Source of the DNA: Rhodanobacter thiooxydans LCS2
Lineage (GTDB): Bacteria > Pseudomonadota > Gammaproteobacteria > Xanthomonadales > Rhodanobacteraceae
Length of the DNA stretch: 64,000 bases
Direction of reading: 5' to 3'
NCBI RefSeq assembly: GCF_000264375.1
Contig: NZ_AJXW01000003.1
Coordinates: forward strand, 62,001 to 126,000
Every line of letters begins with the position of its first letter. The stretch's first letter is position 1. Positions 56,604 to 64,000 of the stretch are shown piece after piece. The position numbers were made by a program, and so were the translations under genes. The notes below the pieces were generated by a model that was not told where the DNA came from, did no database searches, and was given only the letters and a program-made list of their open reading frames with translations.

Positions 56604-57485
56604 GTGACCGCTACCTTGCTGAAATGGATCGTGCCGTGGGAGTTCTCGTGGGTGCTGCTCGCGTGCTTCGTGACGGCCGCCGTGCTGTACCTGCGCGGCA
56701 GCCGCCGCTTGCCGGTCAGCTTCGGTCGCAAGCTGGCGTTCTGGTGCGGCATGGCGATCATCTACCTGTCGCTGCACACCTACCTGGATTACTACGCCGA
56801 GCATGAGTTCTTCATGCACCGCATCCAGCAGCTGCTGCTGCACCACATCGCGCCGCTGCTGATCGTCACCGCCTACCCGGCCACGGTGCTGCGCGCCGGC
56901 CTGCCGCTGGCGTGGCGGCTGCGCCTGCTGCGGCCGCTGCAGCGTTCATGGCCATGGCGACTGGTCTTCCGCGTGCTGCTGAACCCCACCGTGGCGACGC
57001 TGCTGTTCATCGCCTTCATCCTGGTGTGGCTGATCCCGTCCCTGCAGACGCTGGCGATGCTGGACTGGCGCATCTACCGCTTCATGAATTGGAGCATGCT
57101 GGTCAGCGGCTTCGCCTACTGGTCACTGGTGCTCGACCACCGGCCGCATCCGCCGGGGCGGATGACCGCCGGGCTGCGCGTGCTGTCGCCGGGGATCACC
57201 ATGACGCCGCAGATCGTGGCCGGCGCTATCGTCACGTTTTCCAAGACCGACCTGTACCCGATCTTCGAGATCTGCGGCCGCGCTTTCACCTTCAACGTGC
57301 TGACCGGGCAGCTGATCGGTGGCGTGATCATCTGGGTGCCGTCGGCGCTGGTGGAGACGATCGGCGGGCTGATGGCCTTGCGCATGTGGCTGCGGCTGTC
57401 GCGCAACGGCCGCCTGCCGCGCAAGCCGCCGCGCCGGCCGGCTGTCCACCGCTCTGCAGTGACCGAACCGGTCGTGCCGGACTGA
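56604..57485 (+). CDS. ctaG: Cytochrome c oxidase assembly factor, CtaG/caa3 type
   Basis: 293 aa, seven predicted helices, with the His-rich CtaG pattern: YLSLHTYLDYYAEHEFFMHR, QQLLLHHIAPLLIVTAYPAT, LVLDHRPHPPGRMTAGLRVL and MTPQIVAGAIVTFSKTDLYP. It is proposed to insert or deliver copper during oxidase biogenesis. GTG start at 56604. It is 111 bp after the ABC operon, convergent with the PCu(A)C gene 13 bp away, so copper-handling genes cluster. Confidence 0.9.
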   Translation: MTATLLKWIVPWEFSWVLLACFVTAAVLYLRGSRRLPVSFGRKLAFWCGMAIIYLSLHTYLDYYAEHEFFMHRIQQLLLHHIAPLLIVTAYPATVLRAGLPLAWRLRLLRPLQRSWPWRLVFRVLLNPTVATLLFIAFILVWLIPSLQTLAMLDWRIYRFMNWSMLVSGFAYWSLVLDHRPHPPGRMTAGLRVLSPGITMTPQIVAGAIVTFSKTDLYPIFEICGRAFTFNVLTGQLIGGVIIWVPSALVETIGGLMALRMWLRLSRNGRLPRKPPRRPAVHRSAVTEPVVPD

Positions 57486-57498
57486 GTCTCGCCGCGGC

Positions 57499-58014
57499 TC
57501 AGTGGCCGTGTGGCATCGCGTCGTGGTCCATCGCCGGCGTGGCATGGTCGTCGCCCGCGTCCATGGCATTCGCCGGCCGCGCGACGAAATCGGTGGCCAG
57601 CGTGCTGCCGTCGCCGAACTGCAGCGTCAGCGTCACCGTGTCGCCGGGTTTCACCGGTGCATGCGGCCGCATCAGCATCAGGTGGTAACCGGCCGGCGCC
57701 AGTTCCGCCTTGCCGTGCGCGGGCACGTTCAGCGCATCGACCATCGCCATGCGACTGACGCCGCCTTCGCGCGAGCTTCGGTGCAGCATCACCTCGGCGT
57801 ACACGCTGCTGCTGGCGCCACGCAGCGCGACCGGCTGGTTGCCGTCGTTCTCCAGCGTGACGTAGGCGCCGGCCGGTAGCGCGCCCGGCAGCACGCGGAT
57901 CCAGGCGTGGCTGGCGCGGATGTGCGCGGCGTCGTTGGCGTGGGCGCCGCCGGCCAGCAGCAGGCCGGCCAGCAGCAGCGGCAGGGCGGCTGACTTCATG
58001 CGGGATGACTTCAT
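57499..58014 (-). CDS. Periplasmic copper chaperone PCu(A)C
   Basis: 171 aa with a Sec signal (LPLLLAGLLLAGGAHA) and the diagnostic motif H-x10-M-x21-H-x-M: His78, Met89, His111, Met113 at exactly these spacings. It carries Cu(I) to the CuA site of cytochrome c oxidase, together with SCO. A His/Met-rich tail (DDHATPAMDHDAMPHGH) may hold extra copper. Its ATG overlaps the SCO stop (ATGA 58011-58014). Confidence 0.95.
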   Translation of the reverse strand: MKSSRMKSAALPLLLAGLLLAGGAHANDAAHIRASHAWIRVLPGALPAGAYVTLENDGNQPVALRGASSSVYAEVMLHRSSREGGVSRMAMVDALNVPAHGKAELAPAGYHLMLMRPHAPVKPGDTVTLTLQFGDGSTLATDFVARPANAMDAGDDHATPAMDHDAMPHGH

Positions 58015-58628
58015 GACGTGGCTCCGGTGTCGAGCAGCAGGTGCAGGTCGTGTACCAGGTCGTCCTGCGAGGCGGACGGGGTGGCCAGCAGACGGGCGCG
58101 GCCGCCGCGGTCGAAGACGTAGATCGCCGAGCTGTGGCTGACTTCATAACTGCCGTCGGCCGCGCTGGGCTCGCGGGTGAAGGCCGAGCGGTAGCGCTTG
58201 CTCAGCGCCTCGACGCTGCGCGCATCGCCGACCAGGCCCACCGCCCGCTTGTCGAACGCATTGACATAGCCGTGCATGATCGCCGGCGTGTCGCGCGCCG
58301 GGTCGACGCTGACGAACAGGATGCGCGCACCGTCGGCCAGCGGTCCCAGCCGCTGCATCACCACGTGCAGTTGCGCCAGGGTCAGCGGGCAGACGTCGGG
58401 GCAGTGCGTATAGCCGAAGTACAGCAGCACCACCTTGCCGCGGTAGTCGGCGCCGGTAACGGCCTTGCCGCTGTCGTCGGTGAGCTTGAAATCGAGGTCA
58501 GGCATGTGTCCGCTGATGTTGGTCAGCCGCAGCGGCAACGGTTCGCCGCGATGGCAAGCGCCCAGCAGCACGCCGGTGGCGAGCAGCAGGAGCAGCAGGG
58601 CGGGGCGCAACCAGCGGCGGGGCTTCAT
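58011..58628 (-). CDS. SCO/SenC-family copper metallochaperone
   Basis: 205-aa membrane-anchored thioredoxin-fold protein. Lipobox LGAC (Cys25), CxxxC copper site in YTHCPDVCPL (Cys76, Cys80) and the third ligand His165 in EVSHSSAIYVF. It reduces or metallates the oxidase CuA centre. ATG 58628 is favoured since AAGGA lies 7 nt before it; an ATG at 58649 is also in frame. Co-transcribed with PCu(A)C by overlap. Confidence 0.94.
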   Translation of the reverse strand: MKPRRWLRPALLLLLLATGVLLGACHRGEPLPLRLTNISGHMPDLDFKLTDDSGKAVTGADYRGKVVLLYFGYTHCPDVCPLTLAQLHVVMQRLGPLADGARILFVSVDPARDTPAIMHGYVNAFDKRAVGLVGDARSVEALSKRYRSAFTREPSAADGSYEVSHSSAIYVFDRGGRARLLATPSASQDDLVHDLHLLLDTGATS

Positions 58629-58708
58629 GCGAGAATCCTTGGTGTTCATCCATTCAAGCATACGACACCGGCCGCATGGCCGGGTTCGTCCGGGCCGGGA
58701 TACGCACG

Positions 58709-59086
58709 ATGCGAGCACCTGTCACTTCCCGCGTTGCCCTGCTGGTCGGCCTGGCCGGAGCCAGTGCGGTGTTGCTGGGCGCGTTCGGCGCGCATGCGCT
58801 GCGCGGCGTGCTCGATGCCCGCGGCAGCGAGCTGTGGCGCACGGCAGTGGACTATCACGTGTGGCACGCGTTGGCGCTGGCCGTGGCGGTGGGACTCGGG
58901 CGCGGCCGCAGCGGGCGTCTTGCGGCCGCGGCCTTCACTGTCGGCATCGTGCTGTTCAGCGGCAGCCTGTACGCGCTGGCGCTGGGCGTGCCGCGCTGGG
59001 TCGGGATCATCACGCCGTTCGGCGGCGTGGCCTTCATCCTAGGCTGGCTCGCGCTCGGCTGGGCCCTGCGCACGCGCAACGAATAG
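58709..59086 (+). CDS. DUF423 membrane protein
   Basis: 125 aa, four helices; AGASAVLLGAFGAHALRG, VWHALALAVAVGLGRG, AFTVGIVLFSGSLYALALG and IITPFGGVAFILGWLALGW fit DUF423 (YgdD-type). Function unknown. Divergent from the SCO gene. Confidence 0.9.
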   Translation: MRAPVTSRVALLVGLAGASAVLLGAFGAHALRGVLDARGSELWRTAVDYHVWHALALAVAVGLGRGRSGRLAAAAFTVGIVLFSGSLYALALGVPRWVGIITPFGGVAFILGWLALGWALRTRNE

Positions 59087-59124
59087 TTCTTGCGGCTGTC
59101 ATCCGGTGGTAATCGCCGCTTGCG

Positions 59125-59547
59125 ATGGTGCGGGGCATGAACCCGCAGATCGCCCTCCGCCAATGGTCTGTCGTGGCCTGGTCGCCAGGCCGCTTCTCCC
59201 GCGGCATGGTCGGCGCCGCGCTGCTGCTGGCGTTGGCGTCGGCGCTGTTGTGGTGGTGCTGGCCGGTTGCCGGTCGCGCGGCGGGAACGCCATCGACGCC
59301 ATCGCTCGTGCACTGGCAGGACGCAGCCCACGACTGGCTGCTGGTGGTCGACCCGGCGACCCGCGAACTGGTGGTCTACGACGCCGCCAACGGTCGTCCG
59401 TTGCAGCGGCTCGGCGCGGACGACGGCCTGCCGGAGGTGCAGTCGATAGCGCGGCAGGGACCATGGCTGTGGGTAACGGGCAAGCAGCATCCGACGGTGC
59501 GGCTGAAGCTGCCGCAGTTGCAGGCGATGGCCGCCAGCGACCGCTGA
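59125..59547 (+). CDS. Single-pass membrane protein with a short beta-propeller-like tail
   Basis: 140 aa. One helix (GAALLLALASALLWWCW), then HDWLLVVDPATRELVVYDAA and GDDG-like LGADDGLPEVQSIARQGPWL, resembling a single NHL/WD-type blade that ends in KLPQLQAMAASDR. No family recognised. It is convergent with the CPBP relic, 8 bp apart. Confidence 0.55.
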   Translation: MVRGMNPQIALRQWSVVAWSPGRFSRGMVGAALLLALASALLWWCWPVAGRAAGTPSTPSLVHWQDAAHDWLLVVDPATRELVVYDAANGRPLQRLGADDGLPEVQSIARQGPWLWVTGKQHPTVRLKLPQLQAMAASDR

Positions 59548-59555
59548 GCGGCGGG

Positions 59556-59943
59556 TCAGGCGGTGCCGGTCGGCGGCAGCGCCACGTGCAGCACCAGATC
59601 GGCGCAGAAGTGCGCCAGCATCGCGTGCTCCAGTCCGTACTTCCAGAACGGTCCGTCGCAGGCGACGCCGACCACGGCATTGAGCAGGACGATGCGCGCG
59701 ATCAGCAGCGGCGTGCCGAGCAGGTCGGCGGCATGCGCAGCGGGCAGGTGGCCGCCGCCGAACAACAGCGCGGCCAGCACGATCGCCAGCATGAACATCA
59801 CGGGCGCGCCACGCACTGGTTGCCGCGCGCCAGCAGCCAGCACAGCACACCCCGGTCTTCACCACCGCTTGCAGCGCGCCGGCGAGACCAAGCAGCGCGG
59901 CAAGCTTCAGGTGCGGGCCGCTGACCGGCGGGTGGGCAGGCAT
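59556..59943 (-). pseudogene. CPBP-type intramembrane protease gene, internally deleted
   Basis: An N-terminal piece (MPAHPPVSGPHLKLAALLGL, from ATG 59943) runs into a frameshifted joint near 59850, after which another frame gives FMLAIVLAALLFGGGHLPAA and FWKYGLEHAMLAHFCADLVL, the last CPBP/Abi motifs. Intact members have about 250-300 aa; the middle helices with the EExxxR motif are missing. It neighbours two further broken genes. Confidence 0.65.
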
Positions 59944-59968
59944 GTGCACGCCCTCTTTCGTGGGCTGC

Positions 59969-60180
59969 TCAATCGGCGTCGTGGTCGTCGGCCGCCGGCC
60001 TCGTCGGCCTCGTCAGCCTCGCCGGGCCAGCCTTCAGCCGGTCGGCCTTGCGCGGTGCCTTGCGCGGCACGTACTCGATCTGCGCGTTTGGGCTGCGCAA
60101 CTCGTCGTCAGACCAGTGCTGCATGGCCTCCAGTACGACAGCGCTGACGCGCAGCGGATAGGCTTTTTCTCGCCGGTCAT
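59969..60180 (-). pseudogene. Arc-type small DNA-binding protein gene, frameshifted
   Basis: From the ATG at 60180 (MTGEKKP) a one-base loss after GAGAAAAAG shifts the frame; the original sense continues as [20 protein letters not shown] and ELRSPNAQIEYVPRKAPRK, a ribbon-helix-helix Arc-like pattern (R-x-N-x-QIEYVLR usually). It follows the SPFH gene stop by 8 bp, the normal order for this pair. Confidence 0.6.
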
Positions 60181-60188
60181 CGCGACGA

Positions 60189-61049
60189 TCAGTACAAGGT
60201 GCCGGTGTTCAGCGCCGGCTGGGTGCCGCGCTCGCCCCACAGCACCACCAGCAGGTTGCTGACCGTGGCCGCCCTGCGCTCCTCGTCAGGTTCACCACGC
60301 CGCACTGGCTGAGCTGGTCCAGCGCCATCTCGACATGCTCACCGCATCCTCGACGATCTTCGTGCGGGCGGCGATGATCGCGCCGGCCTGTTGCTGCTGC
60401 AGCATCGCCTGGGCGATTTCCTGGGGGTAGGCGAGGTGGCTGATGCGCGCCTCGACCACCTGCACGCAGGCCTTGCCGGGGTGGGTCTGGATCTCGTCGC
60501 GCAGGTGCGAGTTGATCATCTCTCATGGCTGCGCAGCGAGGGTTTGCCGTCGTCGTGGGCGCCGTAGGGGTAGCTTTGCGCCATCTGCGCGCAGCGCCGA
60601 CTCGCTCTGGATGTGCGCGAAGTTCTCGTAATCGTCGACGCAGATCACCGCCTCGGCGGTGTCGATTACCTGCCACACCACCATCGCGGTGATCTCGATC
60701 GGATTGCCGTCGTTGTCGTTGATCTTCAGCTTGCCGCTCTCGAAATTGCACATGCCCAGCGAGATGCGCCGGCGGCTGCAGAACGGCTTGGTCCAGCGCA
60801 GGCCTTTCCTGCGTACGGTGCTGGTGTACTTGCCGAACAGCTGCAGCGCCGGGCCCTCGTTCGGGACGAGCTGGGAAAAGCCTTTCAGCCGGAAGCCGTC
60901 GATGGCCGGCGCGATCGCGCCGGCCATCGACGGTGTTGGCGAGTGCCCTGCGCAGTGGACAGCACCGGCGCGGCGCCGATCGCGGCGAGCATGAGGCACA
61001 GACCGATGAAGGGAATGCCGGCGATGGAAAAACCATGGCGTTCGTTCAT
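60189..61049 (-). pseudogene. SPFH/band 7 (stomatin-like) gene, several frameshifts
   Basis: The ATG at 61049 (good GGGAG site) gives MNERHGFSIAGIPFIGLCLM, then the frame breaks. Family sequence resumes in other frames: GFSQLVPNEGPALQLFGKYT, NFESGKLKINDNDGNPIEI, VVWQVIDTAEAVICVDDYEN, later [20 protein letters not shown], and finally NTGTLY to the stop at 60189. At least four shifts are needed, so no full product is made. Intact homologues form membrane scaffolds of about 290-310 aa. Confidence 0.8.
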
Positions 61050-61196
61050 GTGTCGTCTCCCTGAGGTTTGCTGGTTGGATAGCAATTTGATATCACAACC
61101 AAGTAATGCGGCATGCTTCCACTGGCCTCGGTCAGGGCGCGCGCTGCCGGGCGGCGTAGCGCATACAATGCCGGCTCGTCCGCAGCGGAGAACCCG

Positions 61197-62378
61197 ATGA
61201 AACCTTTCGGCACGCCCCATTCCGACCACGCGCTGCGCGTGCTGCTGCTCGGCGCCGGCGAGCTGGGCAAGGAGGTGGCGATCGAACTGCAGCGCTACGC
61301 GGTGGAAGTGATCGCGGTGGACCGCTACGCGAACGCGCCGGCGATGCAGGTGGCCCATCGCAGCCATGTGATCGACATGCTGGACGGCCAGGCGCTGCGC
61401 GCGGTGATCGAGCAGGAAAAGCCCGACGTGGTGGTGCCGGAGATCGAGGCGATCCACACGCCGACCCTGATCGAACTGGAGAAGGAAGGCCAGCGGGTCA
61501 TCCCGACCGCCCGCGCGGCATGGCTGACCATGGACCGCGAAGGCATCCGCAGGCTGGCGGCTGAGGAGTTGCAACTGCCCACCTCGCCGTACCGGTTCTG
61601 CGACGACGAGGCGCAATATCGCGATGCGGTGGCCGCGATCGGCTACCCGTTCGTGATCAAGCCGGTGATGAGTTCGTCCGGCAAGGGCCAGAGCGTGGTG
61701 CGCGCCGCCGATGGGCTGCAACATGCGTGGGATTACGCGCAGTCCGGCGGGCGCGCGGGCAAAGGCCGGGTGATTGTCGAGGGTTTCGTGGACTTCGACT
61801 ACGAGATCACCATGCTCACCGTGCGGCACGTCGACGGCGTCAGCTTCTGCGCGCCGATCGGCCACCGCCAGGAAGAGGGCGACTATCGCGAGTCGTGGCA
61901 GCCGCAGCCGATGAGCGACGCCGCGCTGGCCGAGGCGCAGCGGCAGGCCGCCGCGGTCACCGGCGCGCTGGGCGGCTGGGGCGTGTTCGGCGTGGAGTTC
62001 TTCGTCAAGGGCGATGCGGTGATCTTCTCCGAGGTCAGCCCGCGGCCGCACGACACCGGCCTGGTCACGCTGATCTCGCAGGAGTTCTCCGAGTTCGCGC
62101 TGCACGCGCGGGCGATCCTCGGCCTGCCGATCCCGGTAATCCACCAGTACGGACCGGCGGCCTCGTGCGCGGTGCTGGTCGAGGGCGACGGCGCCGGGCC
62201 GCGCTACCACGGCGTGGCCGCGGCGCTGGCCGAGCCTGACACGCAGCTGCGCATCTTCGGCAAGCCCGCGGTGAAGGGGCGCCGGCGCATGGCGGTGACG
62301 CTGGCGCGCGGGGCCACGCTGGAGGCGGCGGTGGGCAAGGCGGTGCGTGCGGCGGGCCATCTGCGCATCGAGCTGTGA
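61197..62378 (+). CDS. purT: Formate-dependent phosphoribosylglycinamide formyltransferase (PurT)
   Basis: 393-aa ATP-grasp enzyme that makes formyl-GAR from GAR, formate and ATP in purine synthesis. Start [20 protein letters not shown], Mg/ATP-grasp loop [53 protein letters not shown] and the C-terminal [13 protein letters not shown] are the PurT blocks. GGAGA precedes ATG 61197. Transcribed alone. Confidence 0.97.
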   Translation: MKPFGTPHSDHALRVLLLGAGELGKEVAIELQRYAVEVIAVDRYANAPAMQVAHRSHVIDMLDGQALRAVIEQEKPDVVVPEIEAIHTPTLIELEKEGQRVIPTARAAWLTMDREGIRRLAAEELQLPTSPYRFCDDEAQYRDAVAAIGYPFVIKPVMSSSGKGQSVVRAADGLQHAWDYAQSGGRAGKGRVIVEGFVDFDYEITMLTVRHVDGVSFCAPIGHRQEEGDYRESWQPQPMSDAALAEAQRQAAAVTGALGGWGVFGVEFFVKGDAVIFSEVSPRPHDTGLVTLISQEFSEFALHARAILGLPIPVIHQYGPAASCAVLVEGDGAGPRYHGVAAALAEPDTQLRIFGKPAVKGRRRMAVTLARGATLEAAVGKAVRAAGHLRIEL

Positions 62379-62469
62379 ACGCATCCGCCTGAACGAGTCG
62401 ATGCGATAGGCTTGGCGATGGCGGCCGCGTCGTCGCCACCGGCATTCGACTGACGGAAGGAGAGGCGGG

Positions 62470-63993
62470 ATGGAATCAAGCGGCTTTGCGCACTGGCTGA
62501 TCGTGCTGGTCGAACTGGTCACTGCGTTCGCCCTGCTGCTGCTGGCGCTGGTGATCGTGGTGCTGGCGGTGACCTGGGTGGTTGACCGCAACCAGACCGG
62601 CAACGCGGTGCTGCGCAACTTCCCGGTGGTCGGCCACTTCCGCTACTGGTTCCTGCACCTGGGCGAGTTCTTCCGCCAGTACCTGTATTCCAGCGACCGC
62701 GAGGAGATGCCGTTCAACCGCGCGCAGCGCACCTGGGTCTATCGCGCTGCGAAGAACGTGGACAACACCAACGCGTTCGGCTCCAGCCGCGACCTGCGCG
62801 CCGAGGGCGTGCCGTTCTTCGTCAATGCGCCGTTCCCCGACCTGGGCGTGGACCACGTCGAGCCGGTGCCGGTGACGATCGGCCCGTACGCGCGCGAGCC
62901 GTACAGCCATGCGGCGTTCTTCAACATCTCGGCGATGAGTTTCGGCGCATTGTCTGCGCCGGCGGTGCGCGCGCTGTCGCGCGGCGCGGCCAGGGCGGGC
63001 ATCTGGATGGACACCGGCGAGGGTGGTCTGGCGCCGTACCACCTGGAAGGCGGCTGCGACCTCATCTTCGAGATCGGTACCGCCAAATACGGCGTGCGCA
63101 CGCCGGACGGCAAGCTCGACGACGACAAGCTGCTGGCGATCTGCGCGCACCCACAGGTGAAGATGGTCAGCATCAAGCTGGGCCAGGGCGCCAAGCCCGG
63201 CATGGGCGGCCTGCTGCCCGGCGCCAAGGTCACCGCCGAGATCGCCGCGATCCGCGGTATTCCGGTCGGCCAGGATTCGCAGAGCCCGAACCGCCATCTC
63301 GACATCGGCAACGTGTCCGAGCTGATGGACGCGATCGCGCACATCCGCGAGCTCACCGGCAAGCCGGTGGGCTTCAAGGCGGTACTGGGTGGCGTCGAGT
63401 GGATCGGTGAACTGTGCGACGAGGTGAGGCAGCGCGGTATCGCGAGCGCGCCGGACTTCATCATCGTCGACGGCTCCGAGGGCGGCACCGGCGCCGCGCC
63501 GCAGACCCTGATGGAAGGCGTCGGCCTGCCGCTGCACGAGGCGCTGCCGGCGCTGCTCGACATGCTGATCGTCAAGGGCCTGCGCCAGCGCATCAAGGTG
63601 GTCTGCTCGGGCAAGTGCATCACCGCCTACGACGTGGCGTGGGCGCTGTCGATCGGCGCGGACTTCGTCAACTCCGCGCGCGGCTTCATGCTGGCGCTGG
63701 GCTGCATCCAGTCGCTGCAGTGCAACCGCAACACCTGTCCCACCGGCATCACCACGCAGAACCCGAAGCTGCAGCGCGGCCTGGTGGTCAGCGACAAGAG
63801 CGAGCGGGTGTTCCACTACGCGAAGAACCTGATGCACGAGGTCGGCATCATCGCGCACAGCTGCGGCGTCAGCGAACCGCGCCAGCTCAGGCGCAGTCAT
63901 TGCCGCGTGGTCGGCGACGACGGCCTGTCGATCCCGCTGGAGAAGCTGTTTCCGTATCCTCAGTCGCAGGAGTCAGGGCTGGAAACCCGGTAG
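62470..63993 (+). CDS. Membrane-anchored glutamate synthase-like FMN protein
   Basis: 507 aa. An N-terminal helix (ALLLLALVIVVLAVTWVVD) precedes a full FMN-binding TIM-barrel of the large GltB subunit: SAMSFGALSAPAVRALSRGA, GEGGLAPYHLEGGCDLIFEI, KPGMGGLLPGAKV, IIVDGSEGGTGAAPQTLMEG and the [3Fe-4S] cysteines near ALGCIQSLQCNRNTCPTGIT. No glutaminase domain is present, so it cannot take glutamine amide directly; such proteins are called glutamate synthase family or YerD-like, substrate unclear. It ends against a REP element at the window edge. Confidence 0.9.
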   Translation: MESSGFAHWLIVLVELVTAFALLLLALVIVVLAVTWVVDRNQTGNAVLRNFPVVGHFRYWFLHLGEFFRQYLYSSDREEMPFNRAQRTWVYRAAKNVDNTNAFGSSRDLRAEGVPFFVNAPFPDLGVDHVEPVPVTIGPYAREPYSHAAFFNISAMSFGALSAPAVRALSRGAARAGIWMDTGEGGLAPYHLEGGCDLIFEIGTAKYGVRTPDGKLDDDKLLAICAHPQVKMVSIKLGQGAKPGMGGLLPGAKVTAEIAAIRGIPVGQDSQSPNRHLDIGNVSELMDAIAHIRELTGKPVGFKAVLGGVEWIGELCDEVRQRGIASAPDFIIVDGSEGGTGAAPQTLMEGVGLPLHEALPALLDMLIVKGLRQRIKVVCSGKCITAYDVAWALSIGADFVNSARGFMLALGCIQSLQCNRNTCPTGITTQNPKLQRGLVVSDKSERVFHYAKNLMHEVGIIAHSCGVSEPRQLRRSHCRVVGDDGLSIPLEKLFPYPQSQESGLETR

Positions 63994-64000
63994 GGCGGGC
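63990..64000. repeat. Beginning of a GTAGGGCGGGC REP element (cut by window end)
   Basis: The final 11 bases GTAGGGCGGGC are identical to the start of the REP arm at 30114-30124; the rest lies outside the window. Confidence 0.5.

Overview
The window is high-GC, gene-dense chromosomal DNA from a gammaproteobacterium. The best fit is Rhodanobacteraceae, most like a denitrifying Rhodanobacter. This is inferred from gene content and layout (a clade I nos cluster, dapD-yffB-dapE, minCDE, purT, and REP-type repeats built on GTAGGGCGGGC and GTAGGAGCCCGC); no database was searched. Most of the window is housekeeping DNA. Accessory or decaying patches lie at 6.95-10.05 kb, 36.6-38.5 kb, 42.0-42.2 kb and 59.5-61.05 kb.

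Layout. 0.1-4.0 kb (minus): SDR, UspA and P-type ATPase operon behind an FNR/ANR-type box. 4.0-6.9 kb: a pseudopilin gene, uvrB, and tRNA-Val(GAC) with promoter and terminator. 6.95-10.05 kb: scar of a lost type VI secretion locus (frameshifted tagF tail, intact pppA, deleted kinase-FGE gene, small tail-anchored protein, 5' stub of tssA). 10.1-14.1 kb: two small genes, then dapD, yffB-like, DUF2165 and dapE. 14.1-24.6 kb (minus): a complete nitrous oxide reduction cluster, ferredoxin/flavodoxin reductase-like gene - apbE/nosX - nosR - nosZ - nosD - nosF - nosY - nosL - tatE, with an FNR/DNR-type box upstream of its first gene. 24.6-35.9 kb: Ntn-hydrolase acylase, phosphodiester glycosidase-like lipoprotein, Nudix enzyme, two-gene lipoate ligase, parC, Lrp regulator with divergent EamA exporter, aldo/keto reductase, TraB/GumN protein. 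36.1-38.5 kb: MAPEG protein, then a flavoprotein disulfide reductase between recombinase debris. 38.6-43.4 kb: cfa-like methyltransferase, DUF190 and crcB under a fluoride riboswitch, Bcr/CflA efflux pump, an array of perfect hairpins, DUF2235 hydrolase. 43.5-51.1 kb: PEP-mutase-like enzyme, AhpD-like protein cut short by an amber codon, alkyladenine glycosylase, ChaB, HExxH protein, GNAT-minC-minD-minE, NarL-type two-component pair. 51.4-64 kb: START-like protein, Gld-type ABC operon, copper genes (CtaG, PCu(A)C, SCO), DUF423, a run of broken genes (CPBP, Arc-like, SPFH), purT, and a glutamate-synthase-like FMN protein.

How it fits together. The nos cluster makes periplasmic N2O reductase, its copper-centre maturation system (NosDFY, NosL), its flavoprotein electron donor (NosR, flavinylated by ApbE) and a Tat component. 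PCu(A)C, SCO and CtaG 35-40 kb away handle copper for cytochrome oxidase. The SDR-Usp-ATPase operon and the nos operon carry Crp/FNR-type palindromes at the same distance (63.5 bp) from their first start codons, suggesting one low-oxygen or NO-responsive regulator. The T6SS scar beside a tRNA suggests a whole secretion locus was lost, leaving an orphan phosphatase.
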